A stretch of DNA of 64,000 nt, from assembly GCF_003046625.1 (NCBI RefSeq), contig NZ_QAAD01000005.1, forward strand, positions 219,360-283,359, read 5' to 3'. The DNA is from Mangrovibacterium marinum. Its GTDB lineage: Bacteria > Bacteroidota > Bacteroidia > Bacteroidales > Prolixibacteraceae. This document shows, in pieces, positions 34,272 through 43,486 of this stretch; position 1 is the stretch's first letter, and each line of letters opens with the position of its first letter. The position numbers and the translations under genes were made by a program. The notes beneath the pieces were generated by a model. It did not search any database and had not been told where the DNA came from. It saw nothing but the letters and a program-made list of their open reading frames with translations.

Positions 34272-36215
34272 CTATTCCGTTACGCCTTTCCAGCTATCCG
34301 TGCGGAAGGGAACAGCCGGTAAACCTTCCTTGTTGTACAAATTCAGATCGTCGGGGTTATTGCCCCAGCCAAAGCGAACCGCAACGGGCTTTTCAACATC
34401 TGCGGAAGAAACAACCACGGTCGTGTCATCCACCAATTCGGCCTTCGCCCAGTGGAACTGCTGATCCTCGCCCGCAATGGCGAAGGCATTCACATAACCA
34501 TATTTGTCGTTCACCAGCAAACCGCTGCCGGTTTCTTTAAAGTGAATGTACACTTGATCGCCTTTTACCTCCATCGAGTCAAACATCGGGCCCGAGTTGA
34601 CAACATCTTTACCGTAAGCAATCTTCAGCGCATTCAGTTCTAAGCGTTTTCCCACATCTTGTTTATTGCGTGGGTGAATATCGCCGGCCTCGCCGATGTC
34701 GATCGCCAAAGCCTGACCGGTATTTGGTAGCTCCAGCGCCATCGTTTGTGCTTCGCGAAGTTCGGCCCAGGCACTTTCCGATGGCTGTTGGTCGGCTGCC
34801 ATAAAATTAGCCAGCTGCACCCAGCAGAACGGAAAATCGCCCAAGCCCCATTGGGCCCGCCAGTCGCTAATCAGATCTTTAAACAATTTGCGGTATTGAT
34901 AAGCACGGTCAGCATTCGCTTCGCCCTGGTACCAAATTGCGCCCGCAATTCCGTAAGGAATAATTGGCTTCAACATACCATTGTAAAGCAAGCAGGGCAA
35001 ATCGTTCGGCCCCAAAGTCACCGCAACATCGTTCACCTCGGTAATGCTGAATTTCCACAAACCGGCCAGGTTGATTTTCTCTTCGCCGGTCAGCAGGTAA
35101 CATTGATCATCACCGCCGTAAATACCGCCACCGCCGCCAGTATCCTCCACACGAACGGCAATCACATTCTTGCCGGCCTTCAAAACACCCGCCGGAATAG
35201 CGTACAAACGATCTTCGTTGTACATATTGGTCTCGCCCACCAGCCTTCCGTTGATGTAGGTTTTATCGCGGTCATCAATTTTTGCCAAGGCTACTTTTGC
35301 CGGCAACCCGGCTTGTTCGGCTGTTAACTCAACGGTCTTCCGATACCAGCCAATACCGTCGATATTGGGGTAGCCTTCTTCTTCCCAAACCTTTGGCGTT
35401 TGAATGGAATGCCAGGCGGAATCGTCCAAATCAACAGCTGCGTAAACCGCTTTGCCATTAACCAGTCCAGCATCTTCTTTCGGTACAGTCCCGCCCAATA
35501 CGGTTTCAATCTGTTTGGTGCGCTCCGCCACAAAAGCATCCATATCGAAAGTTTTCAGCTGGTTGAGCTGCTCGGCGAATTCCGGTTCCCGGGCAATCAT
35601 TTCGGGGCTCATCCAGGTTTCGGCAACGGTTCCGCCCCACGACGTATGGATCATGCCAACGGGCACATTCAGGTCGTGAAACAAATTGCGGGCGAAGAAA
35701 TAACCAACGGCAGAGAAATGCGGCACATTTTCGGGTGTGCAAAGCTCCCATTCACCGCCCGCCAAATCGCGCTGAGGCGTGGTGGCCACCTTTTTAGGAA
35801 CGGTGAACATGCGAATCTGCGGATAGTTTGCTTCCGCAACTTCCTTGTCGGCATTTTGCACATTTTGCACAATCCACTCCATATTCGACTGACCGCTGCA
35901 CACCCAAACCTCGCCAATCAGGATATTCTCGAGCCGGATGGCGTTTTTCCCCTCCACAAGCAAGGTGTATGGCCCTCCGTAATCCATCGAAGGCAGTTTT
36001 ACATGCCAGCGACCATCGCCACCGGCTTTGGTTTTTAATACTTTCCCGGCAAACAGAACGGTAATTTTTTCATTTTTATCAGCCCATCCCCAAACCGGGT
36101 TTTCAATCCCCTGCTGGAGGACCATGTTTGAACTGAAAATTCGTGCCAGTTTTACTTCAGCCTTCAACGAGTTGATAGACAAAAGCAATACCAGCAGGCT
36201 AAGCAGTTGTTTCAT
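34272..36215 (-). CDS. Sialate O-acetylesterase
   Basis: About 647 residues from MKQLLSLLVLLLSINSLKAE, a signal peptide, so periplasmic. The SGNH-type nucleophile is Ser in VCSGQSNMEWIVQ, and the Asp/His pair appears in GEAGDIHPRNKQDVG. A jelly-roll insert (about 280-385, GWYRKTVELTAEQAGLPAKV to VIAVRVEDTGGGGGIYGG) interrupts the esterase domain, as is usual in Bacteroidota SIAE proteins. It removes O-acetyl groups from sialic acids or plant polysaccharide units. No sugar utilisation genes adjoin. An in-frame GTG 17 codons upstream (36266) was rejected because the signal peptide begins at 36215. Confidence 0.88.
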   Translation of the reverse strand: MKQLLSLLVLLLSINSLKAEVKLARIFSSNMVLQQGIENPVWGWADKNEKITVLFAGKVLKTKAGGDGRWHVKLPSMDYGGPYTLLVEGKNAIRLENILIGEVWVCSGQSNMEWIVQNVQNADKEVAEANYPQIRMFTVPKKVATTPQRDLAGGEWELCTPENVPHFSAVGYFFARNLFHDLNVPVGMIHTSWGGTVAETWMSPEMIAREPEFAEQLNQLKTFDMDAFVAERTKQIETVLGGTVPKEDAGLVNGKAVYAAVDLDDSAWHSIQTPKVWEEEGYPNIDGIGWYRKTVELTAEQAGLPAKVALAKIDDRDKTYINGRLVGETNMYNEDRLYAIPAGVLKAGKNVIAVRVEDTGGGGGIYGGDDQCYLLTGEEKINLAGLWKFSITEVNDVAVTLGPNDLPCLLYNGMLKPIIPYGIAGAIWYQGEANADRAYQYRKLFKDLISDWRAQWGLGDFPFCWVQLANFMAADQQPSESAWAELREAQTMALELPNTGQALAIDIGEAGDIHPRNKQDVGKRLELNALKIAYGKDVVNSGPMFDSMEVKGDQVYIHFKETGSGLLVNDKYGYVNAFAIAGEDQQFHWAKAELVDDTTVVVSSADVEKPVAVRFGWGNNPDDLNLYNKEGLPAVPFRTDSWKGVTE

Positions 36216-36389
36216 AAGTTTGTTTGTTTTGATGATGTGTAAACAGAGGAAGCTTCCGACTCCCATCCGTTCAGAAATTATTGGATCTGCAATTTAATGA
36301 AATCAAGCTGGTATGTCCCGTTCTGTACTGGTATTTTTTAGCAGATTTTTTTGAAAAGGAATTAGTCACGCGTTCATCGGCACGCGAAA

Positions 36390-36469
36390 ATGACTATTTT
36401 TAGGCATTATTAATTAAACTCCCCCGCCGAGAAATCCTTCTTCTCACCTTACCAGAGGCGGGGGTTTTT
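36390..36469 (+). other. Orphan hairpin with T run, possible small RNA end
   Basis: CCCCCGCC (36421-36428) pairs with GGCGGGGG (36457-36464) and is followed by TTTTTAGTTTT, a plus-strand terminator shape with no gene ending here. Inside the loop GAGAA can pair with TTCTC. A 7-codon frame ATG to TAA (36390-36413, MTIFRHY) lies just before. It might be the end of a small RNA or a detached attenuator. Confidence 0.35.
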
Positions 36470-36475
36470 AGTTTT

Positions 36476-36508
36476 AAAAAAAACCGACCTCAAACGAAGC
36501 CGGTTTTC
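36476..36508 (-). terminator. Terminator of the BT_3928-type gene
   Basis: On the minus strand AAAACCGGCTT and AGGTCGGTTTT pair with wobbles around TCGTTTG and run into T residues. Confidence 0.65.
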
Positions 36509-36531
36509 CAGAGTATAAAAAAGTGTGTTCC

Positions 36532-37680
36532 TTATTCAACCTCCCGTTGTCCCAAATAAGTCAGCTGCTTTTGGAACTCCTCTACCGTTGGAATATCATT
36601 GAAGTGCCATTTGTCAATTACAGTGCCTTTCTTCAACAAAATGAGCCCCGGATTCGCTCGCACAATGGTTTTTAGGGTAATTTCATCGGCATTGAAAAAC
36701 TCAAAAGGCAACTCCTTCTCTTCTGCAATCATTTGCGCATCGTCCAGTAAGGAAGCCGTCAGTCCAATAAAGTGCATGCCATTATCCTGGGCATAACTGC
36801 TCAAAGCCTTTATTCGTTCCAGCGGCGACCAGTTTGCCTCGTCTAAATCTGTAGAGATCAACATAAATGTGTACGCATCATCATAAAGGAAAAAGTCTTT
36901 AATGTCTTCTCCATCGATCGTTTCAATGCTGAAATTATGAATTGGTGGCTCATAGCCTTTTTTCACCAATTCGTTTTCCATCGATACAAACTTCCAGGTC
37001 AGGCTATCCTGCCAGGGGTAGTTGTCTTCGGTAAACTCTTGCTGTTTCCCGGTTTCCCGGTTTTCGTACACAAAAATGTTGGCATATTCGTCGGGCTCCG
37101 CATCAGCCGGCATTTCCATGCCCGCCGGAATGTTTGTTCCAATTTTATACGGCCGAAAATCGATGATCGGCAAATGATTGTATGAATAATCGATCAGATA
37201 GCCAAAAACCAATACTGTTGCACCGGCCATGATCGTCGCAATGAGCGGAAATTTTGCCGGTCGAAATTTCTTTCCCCAGCCAACGAGTATAACAGCACAG
37301 GCCGAAAAGACAATATTTTTATAGAAGGTTTCCCAATTAGTCAGGGTCAGCGCATCACCAAAACAGCCGCAATCGGTTACCGGATTGTTTAGGGCTACAA
37401 TTAAGGTAATGATGGTGAAAAAGCCCATAAACAACAGCGCAAACCAGCTGAATACTTTATTAAACACATTGGTAACCAGCGCAATTCCGGTGACAAATTC
37501 GGCCAGCGACAACAGAATCCCCAGCGGCAATGCCAGAGCCACCAGCGCATCCATATTCCAGGCATGAAAATAATCGGTAAACTTGTAGGCCGAGCCCAGT
37601 GGATCAATCCCCTTTACAAAACCGGAAAAGATAAAAACCAGTCCCAGCAAAATGCGACACAGATGCCAGATGTACTTCAT
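36532..37680 (-). CDS. BT_3928-like DoxX/MauE-type membrane protein with thioredoxin-like tail
   Basis: 382 residues. Four membrane segments in residues 1-150 match DoxX/MauE (LCRILLGLVFIFSGFVKGIDPLGSAYK), with a Cys pair in TDCGCFGDALTLTNWETFYKN. After another helix there is a soluble domain with a redoxin-like pattern (DAYTFMLISTDLDEANW, GLILLKKGTVIDKWHF) but no CxxC. Usually found with DUF1599 and, further on, tpiA; here the esterase replaces tpiA. Probably helps disulfide or quinone redox chemistry at the inner membrane, but unproven. It lies 39 bp after the DUF1599 gene. Confidence 0.8.
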   Translation of the reverse strand: MKYIWHLCRILLGLVFIFSGFVKGIDPLGSAYKFTDYFHAWNMDALVALALPLGILLSLAEFVTGIALVTNVFNKVFSWFALLFMGFFTIITLIVALNNPVTDCGCFGDALTLTNWETFYKNIVFSACAVILVGWGKKFRPAKFPLIATIMAGATVLVFGYLIDYSYNHLPIIDFRPYKIGTNIPAGMEMPADAEPDEYANIFVYENRETGKQQEFTEDNYPWQDSLTWKFVSMENELVKKGYEPPIHNFSIETIDGEDIKDFFLYDDAYTFMLISTDLDEANWSPLERIKALSSYAQDNGMHFIGLTASLLDDAQMIAEEKELPFEFFNADEITLKTIVRANPGLILLKKGTVIDKWHFNDIPTVEEFQKQLTYLGQREVE

Positions 37681-37719
37681 AAGCTCCTTGTTTTAGTTGT
37701 TTGCGCTGCTTTAGTCCCG

Positions 37720-38262
37720 CTATTCGGGAAACTCCAGCTTGATCATTGCAAATACTGCATAGTTGATCATATCCAGGTAATTCGCATCAATCCCTTCCGA
37801 TATGATTGTTTTCCCGGCATTGTCCTCGATTTGTTTGGTCCGTTTAATTTTCATCAAAATTAAATCGGTAATCGAGCTAATTCGCATAAAACGCCAGGCT
37901 TCATCATAATCGTGATTCTTATTCAACATCAAATCCAGGGCTTTGTTGAAATAAAACCGGTAAAGTTCGAGTGTTTCGTCGGCACTCAGGTCATCGTTTT
38001 CAGCAATTCCCTTTTCCAGTTGAATCAAGGCCATGATACAATAATTAATGATGCCGATATACTCCGAGCGGCTATCCTCGTCCACCTTCATGGTGCCTTT
38101 CATTTCGATACTGCGAATGCGCTGCGCTTTGATAAAGATTTGATCGGTGAGCGAACTGGGCCGCAAAATGCGCCAGGCAGTACCGTAATCCTGCATTTTT
38201 TTCGTAAAGATATCCTCGCAAATCGCAATCACATGCTGATATTCCTGAATTGTTTTCTCCAT
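37720..38262 (-). CDS. DUF1599 protein with two tandem domains
   Basis: 180 residues from MEKTIQEYQHVI. Two copies of the DUF1599 unit are visible: KKMQDYGTAWRILRPSSLTDQIFIKAQRI at 20-48 and NKNHDYDEAWRFMRISSITDLILMKIKRT at 113-141. Each keeps K-x-x-DY-x-x-AWR and R-x-SS. The fold is related to MazG-like all-alpha NTP pyrophosphatases; activity not established. The frame is open upstream for 21 codons, but the conserved part starts here. Divergent from folP, the usual Bacteroidota arrangement. Confidence 0.85.
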   Translation of the reverse strand: MEKTIQEYQHVIAICEDIFTKKMQDYGTAWRILRPSSLTDQIFIKAQRIRSIEMKGTMKVDEDSRSEYIGIINYCIMALIQLEKGIAENDDLSADETLELYRFYFNKALDLMLNKNHDYDEAWRFMRISSITDLILMKIKRTKQIEDNAGKTIISEGIDANYLDMINYAVFAMIKLEFPE

Positions 38263-38432
38263 CTTGAAATTAATACAACAAAGTTTTTTTGATAATCTAT
38301 TTACGGAAGTTTTACCGGCCTGCAATCCAAATCAGACTCATAACCAGCAACAAACTCCGTTCGGGCATCGCTTTTCAAGGCCGATGCAGCCATAAAAATA
38401 GGAATTAAATGCGTATTTTGACGGCATATTTT

Positions 38433-38440
38433 TACATTTG
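38433..38440 (+). promoter_or_regulatory. -7 box TACATTTG before folP
   Basis: Exact TAnnTTTG match, 38 bp before the folP start. Confidence 0.55.
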
Positions 38441-38478
38441 TATAAGACAAAGTATAACTTCTCAAAGCGTTAGGATTT

Positions 38479-39357
38479 ATGTTGATAACAGGTTCTGCCA
38501 GTAAATTTTTCAAACGAAAAAGTTCCATTTCACTGAATGGCAAACTCTTGGATTTAACCAGCCCCGTGGTGATGGGGATTTTAAATGTAAGCCCCGATTC
38601 GTTTTTCGATGGCGGCAAATACACCAATGTTGATGCGGCTGTTGCCCGGGCAGAACAAATGATTGCTGAAGGTGCCGGCATCATCGACCTGGGAGCGGTA
38701 TCCACCCGTCCGGGAGCGGAAAACGTTTCAACAAAAGAGGAATTGACCCGCTTGTTGCCGGTAATTACGGAAGTGCGAAAACGCTTTCCCGATATTCCTT
38801 TATCGATCGACACCTTCCGCTCGTGGGTTGCTCTGCGCGTGATCGACGAGGTTGGTGAATGTATTGTGAACGACATCTCGGGCGGCACGTTCGACGAGCA
38901 CATGTACGACACGATTGCCAAGCTGGGTGTCCCCTACATCCTGATGCATATTCACGGCACGCAAGCCAATATGCACGAAACGCCGCAATACGAGGATGTG
39001 ATTAAAGATATCTCGAAGTTTTTCTCCGATAAAGTGCGAAAGCTTTCCAAGGCTGGGGTCAAAGATGTTATTCTGGACCCGGGGTTTGGATTTGGCAAAA
39101 GCCTGGAAAATAATTACGATCTGCTCAATCGGCTGGATGCTTTTAAAGTATTCCAACTTCCGGTTCTGGTGGGTGTAAGCCGAAAATCGATGCTGTATAA
39201 AGCGTTGGAGATTGATCCGGAAAACAGCCTGCCGGCAACAACTGTTGCCAATACCATGGCCCTGCTGGGCGGAGCCGACATTTTGAGGGTACACGACGTG
39301 CAGGAAGCCGTTCATGCGGTAAAAATCTTCAATAAACTAAAAGAGTCTGCCAAATAG
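38479..39357 (+). CDS. folP: Dihydropteroate synthase
   Basis: 292 residues. Joins p-aminobenzoate to the pterin diphosphate in folate synthesis; target of sulfonamides. Motifs are MGILNVSPDSFFDGG, IIDLGAVSTRPGAENVS, IPLSIDTFRS, VNDISGGTFDEHM, ILDPGFGFGKSLENNY and the late VGVSRKSMLYKALEI. The stop codon is followed at once by the cdaA ATG, a tight link that is common in Bacteroidota and ties folate synthesis to c-di-AMP genes. Confidence 0.95.
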   Translation: MLITGSASKFFKRKSSISLNGKLLDLTSPVVMGILNVSPDSFFDGGKYTNVDAAVARAEQMIAEGAGIIDLGAVSTRPGAENVSTKEELTRLLPVITEVRKRFPDIPLSIDTFRSWVALRVIDEVGECIVNDISGGTFDEHMYDTIAKLGVPYILMHIHGTQANMHETPQYEDVIKDISKFFSDKVRKLSKAGVKDVILDPGFGFGKSLENNYDLLNRLDAFKVFQLPVLVGVSRKSMLYKALEIDPENSLPATTVANTMALLGGADILRVHDVQEAVHAVKIFNKLKESAK

Positions 39358-40146
39358 ATGAACTTGTTTATCACCATCCGATTTTTAGATATCCTCGACA
39401 TTTTGTTGGTCGCCTTTTTATTGTATCAGCTATACATGCTGATTAAAGGAACGGTGGCCTTCAATATCTTTATCGGATTGTTTGTGGTTTACCTGTTTTG
39501 GATGCTCATCAGAGCCCTGAATATGGAACTGCTGGACACCTTGATGGCGCAGTTCCTGGGCGTTGGGGTGCTGGCACTGATCGTCGTCTTTCAACCCGAA
39601 ATCAGGCGTTTTTTGTTGCTCATCGGAAGTAACAGCCAGGTCAATAAATTACTGCGCGTTGATAAGCTTTTTTCGTCAGATAAATACAGAACCGCCTCGG
39701 AAGAGCAAATCAGGATGATGGTGAAAGCCTGCGAAAGTATGGCCCGAACAAAGACCGGAGCACTGATCGTTATTGCTCAGCATTCTGAACTACGGGAATA
39801 CGTTCGTACGGGTGAAAAAATTAATGCCCGGATTTCGGATGCGCTGCTGGAAACGATCTTTTTTAAAAATACGCCCCTGCACGACGGCGCTGTTATTGTT
39901 ATTGGCAACCGAATTATTGCAGCACGCTGTATTCTGCCGGTGACCAACAAGCAGGATATTGATCCGAATTTAGGTTTACGCCACCGTGCAGCAGTTGGTA
40001 TTACTGAAGAAACGGATGCCGTCGCCATTATTGTGTCCGAAGAAAAAGGCAAAATATCAATCGCCCGTGCCGGCCATGTGCAGGTAAATATCTCGCAGGC
40101 CGAGCTGACTAAAATTCTGGAGCAAGTACTACATCCATCGGATTAA
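39358..40146 (+). CDS. cdaA: Diadenylate cyclase CdaA
   Basis: 262 residues. Makes c-di-AMP from two ATP. Three N-terminal membrane segments (residues 8-80) are followed by the DAC domain with LHDGAVIVIGNRIIAARCILP (DGA motif) and LGLRHRAAVGITEETDA (RHR motif), both intact, so it should be active. Membrane-bound. It starts on the base after the folP stop and is followed 7 bp later by an MscS-type channel, a plausible osmotic partner because c-di-AMP controls ion and osmolyte balance. Confidence 0.95.
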   Translation: MNLFITIRFLDILDILLVAFLLYQLYMLIKGTVAFNIFIGLFVVYLFWMLIRALNMELLDTLMAQFLGVGVLALIVVFQPEIRRFLLLIGSNSQVNKLLRVDKLFSSDKYRTASEEQIRMMVKACESMARTKTGALIVIAQHSELREYVRTGEKINARISDALLETIFFKNTPLHDGAVIVIGNRIIAARCILPVTNKQDIDPNLGLRHRAAVGITEETDAVAIIVSEEKGKISIARAGHVQVNISQAELTKILEQVLHPSD

Positions 40147-40153
40147 GATAATA

Positions 40154-41230
40154 ATGCGTATGAAAGAAATTATTGTTTTACATGGCAACAATATAACCGT
40201 CACCCTGTTCCAGCTGGTTGTATCGGTATCCATCCTGATATCAGGTATCATTCTGACCATCGCATTAAACCGCCTTGTACTGCGTTTTGGCAGCAAAAAT
40301 ATGTTCGATGCCAAATTTATCCGCTTTGTACGCCAGGGAATCCGCGTGACATCGACGCTGCTGGTGCTTGCCTTGATCCTGGATGTTTTGCACATCAATT
40401 ATCACCAGGTTCTGGATCAGGCTATTTTTTCGAACAAGGACTATAAGGTAACCGTCAAAAGCCTGATCGGAGCGATTATTGTGATTTATATCACCCGGAT
40501 GATGACTTACGCACTTGATTTTTGGATGAACCGACGCATTATCCGCAAGCGGATGGACCGCGGCCGGGGAAAGTCCTTCGGGCAGATTATGAAATACCTG
40601 GTGTGGCTGCTCGGACTTTCAATCATTGCCAGTTCGCTGGGCTTGAATATGACCTTTGTGATTGCCAGTATTTCGGCACTTTTGATCGGTGTTGGATTCG
40701 GGCTGCAACATATCTTCAACGACTTTTTTTCGGGAATTATCATCCTTTTCGACGGTTCAATCAAGGTTGACGATATTGTGGAGGTTGAAGGAACAATTGG
40801 TCGCGTACTGACCATTGGCTTACGTTTTTCGAAAGTGCTGACACGCGATAATGTGGTTATTATTGTCCCGAATTCCCGCTTTACAACCGAAAAAGTGATC
40901 AACTGGACGCATAATATGGAAGCTACACGTTTTCATGTTAATGTTGGCGTAGCCTATGGTTCCAATGTGCAGTTGGTGAAACAAATTCTGCTTGCTGCGG
41001 CCAGCCAACATCAGGAAATTGTTCAGAATCCGAAGCCCTTTGTTCGCTTTAACGACTTCGGGGAGTCGTCACTCGACTTCCAGTTGTATTTTTGGACCGT
41101 AAGCGATTTCCTGGTTGAAAATATCAAGAGCGACCTTCGTTTTGTGATAGACGATGAGTTTCGCAAGCAAGGTGTTGAAATTCCCTTTCCCCAACGCGAC
41201 CTTCATTTGCGCTCCAAAAGTTTTGAATAG
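40154..41230 (+). CDS. MscS-family mechanosensitive channel
   Basis: 358 residues. Four membrane segments precede the pore helix and beta domain: LGLNMTFVIASISALLIGVGFGLQHIFNDFFSGIIILFDG with the Ala/Gly-rich TM3, then IKVDDIVEVEGTIGRVLTIGLRFSKVLTRDNVVIIVPNS. The C-terminal vestibule ends VEIPFPQRDLHLRS, the family's conserved finish. It releases solutes on hypo-osmotic shock. Third gene in folP-cdaA-mscS. Confidence 0.92.
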   Translation: MRMKEIIVLHGNNITVTLFQLVVSVSILISGIILTIALNRLVLRFGSKNMFDAKFIRFVRQGIRVTSTLLVLALILDVLHINYHQVLDQAIFSNKDYKVTVKSLIGAIIVIYITRMMTYALDFWMNRRIIRKRMDRGRGKSFGQIMKYLVWLLGLSIIASSLGLNMTFVIASISALLIGVGFGLQHIFNDFFSGIIILFDGSIKVDDIVEVEGTIGRVLTIGLRFSKVLTRDNVVIIVPNSRFTTEKVINWTHNMEATRFHVNVGVAYGSNVQLVKQILLAAASQHQEIVQNPKPFVRFNDFGESSLDFQLYFWTVSDFLVENIKSDLRFVIDDEFRKQGVEIPFPQRDLHLRSKSFE

Positions 41231-41282
41231 CCCGATTGCCGGGCGTTCCATTTCGTGTTTATAATTGAAAAAGCTATTTTAT

Positions 41283-42245
41283 ATGTCTCAGAAAAACAGA
41301 ATAACTGATTTATTTCAGATAAAATACCCGATTGTCCAAGGTGGTATGGTGTGGTGCAGTGGTTGGAAACTGGCCTCGGCAGTGAGTAATCACGGTGGTC
41401 TGGGGCTGCTGGGCACCGGATCGATGCATCCCGAAACCCTGTTGGAACACATCAAAAAAACCAAAGCTGCAACCGACAAACCTTACGGAGTGAATGTTCC
41501 GCTCTTCTACCCCGAATTGGGGAAAGTAATGGAAATCATTGAGCAGGAGAAAGTGCCAATCGTTGTTACCTCGGCCGGAAGCCCCAAGGCATGGACACAA
41601 TGGCTGCATCAACGTGGTATAATGGTGGTTCATGTGGTTGCCAGTGCCTTCTTTGCCAAAAAATGTGAAGATGCCGGAGTTGACGCCATCGTTGCCGAAG
41701 GGTTCGAAGCCGGCGGGCACAACGGTCGCGACGAAACAACAACATTGACCTTAATCCCTTCGGTGCGTAAAGCCACCTCCATGCCCCTGATGGCTGCCGG
41801 GGGTATTGCTACGGGACAGGCCATGATGGCTGCCATGGCTTTAGGTGCCGATGGTGTGCAAATTGGTTCACGCTTCGCTATCTCTCAGGAGTCATCAGCA
41901 CACGAAGCTTTTAAAAAGCTGGTTGTCGGCATGAAAGAAGGTGATACAAAACTCTCACTCAAACAGCTGGCTCCGGTTCGCCTGATTAAAAATGAATTCT
42001 TTAATCGCGTGGCTGAGATGGAAGCCCGGGGCGCTTCGGAAGAAGAACTTAAAAACCTACTGGGCCGCGGTCGCGCAAAAAAAGGAATGTTCGAGGGAGA
42101 TCTGGATGAAGGCGAATTGGAAATTGGCCAGATCGCTTCAATCATCGACGATATTCCCAGCGTAGCAGAGATCATGAAAAAATTGATCGACGAGTACAGC
42201 CAAACCCGCCAATTGATTGTTGAAGGTTCTAAATTTTCGTTTTAA
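41283..42245 (+). CDS. NAD(P)H-dependent flavin oxidoreductase (nitronate monooxygenase family)
   Basis: 320 residues from MSQKNRITDLFQIKYPIVQGGM. FMN TIM barrel: VQGGMVW, AVSNHGGLGLLGTGSM, VVTSAGSPKAW, IVAEGFEAGGHNGRDETTTLTLIP and MAAGGIATGQAMMAAMALGADGVQIGSRF. The GGHNG His is the catalytic residue of nitronate monooxygenases, but related FabK-type enoyl-ACP reductases share much of this, so the family rather than the substrate is called. An upstream TTG at 41265 is in frame; ATG at 41283 is preferred. Confidence 0.85.
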   Translation: MSQKNRITDLFQIKYPIVQGGMVWCSGWKLASAVSNHGGLGLLGTGSMHPETLLEHIKKTKAATDKPYGVNVPLFYPELGKVMEIIEQEKVPIVVTSAGSPKAWTQWLHQRGIMVVHVVASAFFAKKCEDAGVDAIVAEGFEAGGHNGRDETTTLTLIPSVRKATSMPLMAAGGIATGQAMMAAMALGADGVQIGSRFAISQESSAHEAFKKLVVGMKEGDTKLSLKQLAPVRLIKNEFFNRVAEMEARGASEEELKNLLGRGRAKKGMFEGDLDEGELEIGQIASIIDDIPSVAEIMKKLIDEYSQTRQLIVEGSKFSF

Positions 42246-42250
42246 ATTTT

Positions 42251-43486
42251 ATGATTGAATTTTCACGACACCGCCTGGAGAACGGTTTGGATATCATTCT
42301 CTATCCGGATTATTCAACGCCCATGGTAGCCATGGATATTTGCTACCACGTTGGAGCAAAGCATGAAAACCCGCACCGCACGGGTTTTGCGCATTTATTT
42401 GAACACCTGATGTTCGGAGGTACCAAAAACATTCCCGATTACGATATTCCGTTGCAGTTGGCTGGTGGCGAAAACAATGCCTACACTACCAACGATTTAA
42501 CAAACTATTACCTGACCGTGCCCAAGGACAACCTGGAAACGGCCTTTTGGTTGGAATCGGATCGTATGCTGGAGCTGGACTTCTCGGAAAAGAGCCTGAA
42601 TGTACAAAAGAATGTGGTCATTGAAGAGTTTAAACAGCGCAACCTGAACCAGCCTTATGGCGATGTATGGGCTTTGCTGCGCGAACTGGCCTACACCAAA
42701 CATCCCTACCGATGGACAACCATTGGAAAGGAAATCAGTCATATCGCTGATGCAAGTCTGCAAGAAGTAAAAGACTTTTTCTACCGCTTTTATGCGCCCA
42801 ACAATGCAGCGCTCGTGTTAAGCGGCAACATCGACAAAGACCGATGCCTGCAACTGGCCGACAAATGGTTTGGCAGTATTCCCAAACGCGACGTTCGCCA
42901 AACGGATCTCCCCGTCGAGCCGGAGCAAACCGAGTTTCGCGAACTTACGGTAACCCGTAAAGTGCCCGATACTGCACTCTACCTGGCCTTCCGGATGAGC
43001 GACCGTCGTAGTCGCGAGTACTACGTCTGCGACCTGATCTCCGATGTTCTTTCATCGGGTAATTCATCGCGGCTGTATCGGAAATTAGTTCAGGAGGAAC
43101 AACTTTTCACCGAACTGGATGCCTACATCTCGGGCGACCATGATCCGGGGCTGTTTGTGGTTTCCGGCAAATTGAACAAAGGCGTGAGCATAGATGTGGC
43201 CCAAAAAGCCGTATGGATCGAACTGAACAAAACAAAGCAAGATCCGGTAGACAGCCGGGAGCTTGAAAAGGTGAAGAATAAGCTGGAGGCGAACCATGTT
43301 TATGCTCAGATGGGCTATCTGAATATGGCTCAGGAGCTGGCAACCTACGAAAATATCGACCGGGCTGAAATGATGAATGACCAGCTGGACTGGTATCGTT
43401 CGATAACAGCTGAGGAGATCCGCGAAACAGCGCAAAAAATCTTCCGCAAGGAAAACTGTTCACAACTAAATTACATGGCCCAATGA
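42251..43486 (+). CDS. M16 zinc peptidase, catalytic subunit
   Basis: 411 residues. The inverted zinc motif HxxEH is complete in FAHLFEHLMFGGTKN (about residue 46), and the third ligand Glu follows in NVVIEEFKQRN. The second M16 half, from about 200, packs against it. In Bacteroidota such proteins act as a pair with an inactive M16 neighbour that supplies the Arg/Tyr substrate site; that neighbour overlaps this gene by 4 nt (ATGA). No signal peptide is evident, so it may be cytoplasmic. Confidence 0.92.
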   Translation: MIEFSRHRLENGLDIILYPDYSTPMVAMDICYHVGAKHENPHRTGFAHLFEHLMFGGTKNIPDYDIPLQLAGGENNAYTTNDLTNYYLTVPKDNLETAFWLESDRMLELDFSEKSLNVQKNVVIEEFKQRNLNQPYGDVWALLRELAYTKHPYRWTTIGKEISHIADASLQEVKDFFYRFYAPNNAALVLSGNIDKDRCLQLADKWFGSIPKRDVRQTDLPVEPEQTEFRELTVTRKVPDTALYLAFRMSDRRSREYYVCDLISDVLSSGNSSRLYRKLVQEEQLFTELDAYISGDHDPGLFVVSGKLNKGVSIDVAQKAVWIELNKTKQDPVDSRELEKVKNKLEANHVYAQMGYLNMAQELATYENIDRAEMMNDQLDWYRSITAEEIRETAQKIFRKENCSQLNYMAQ

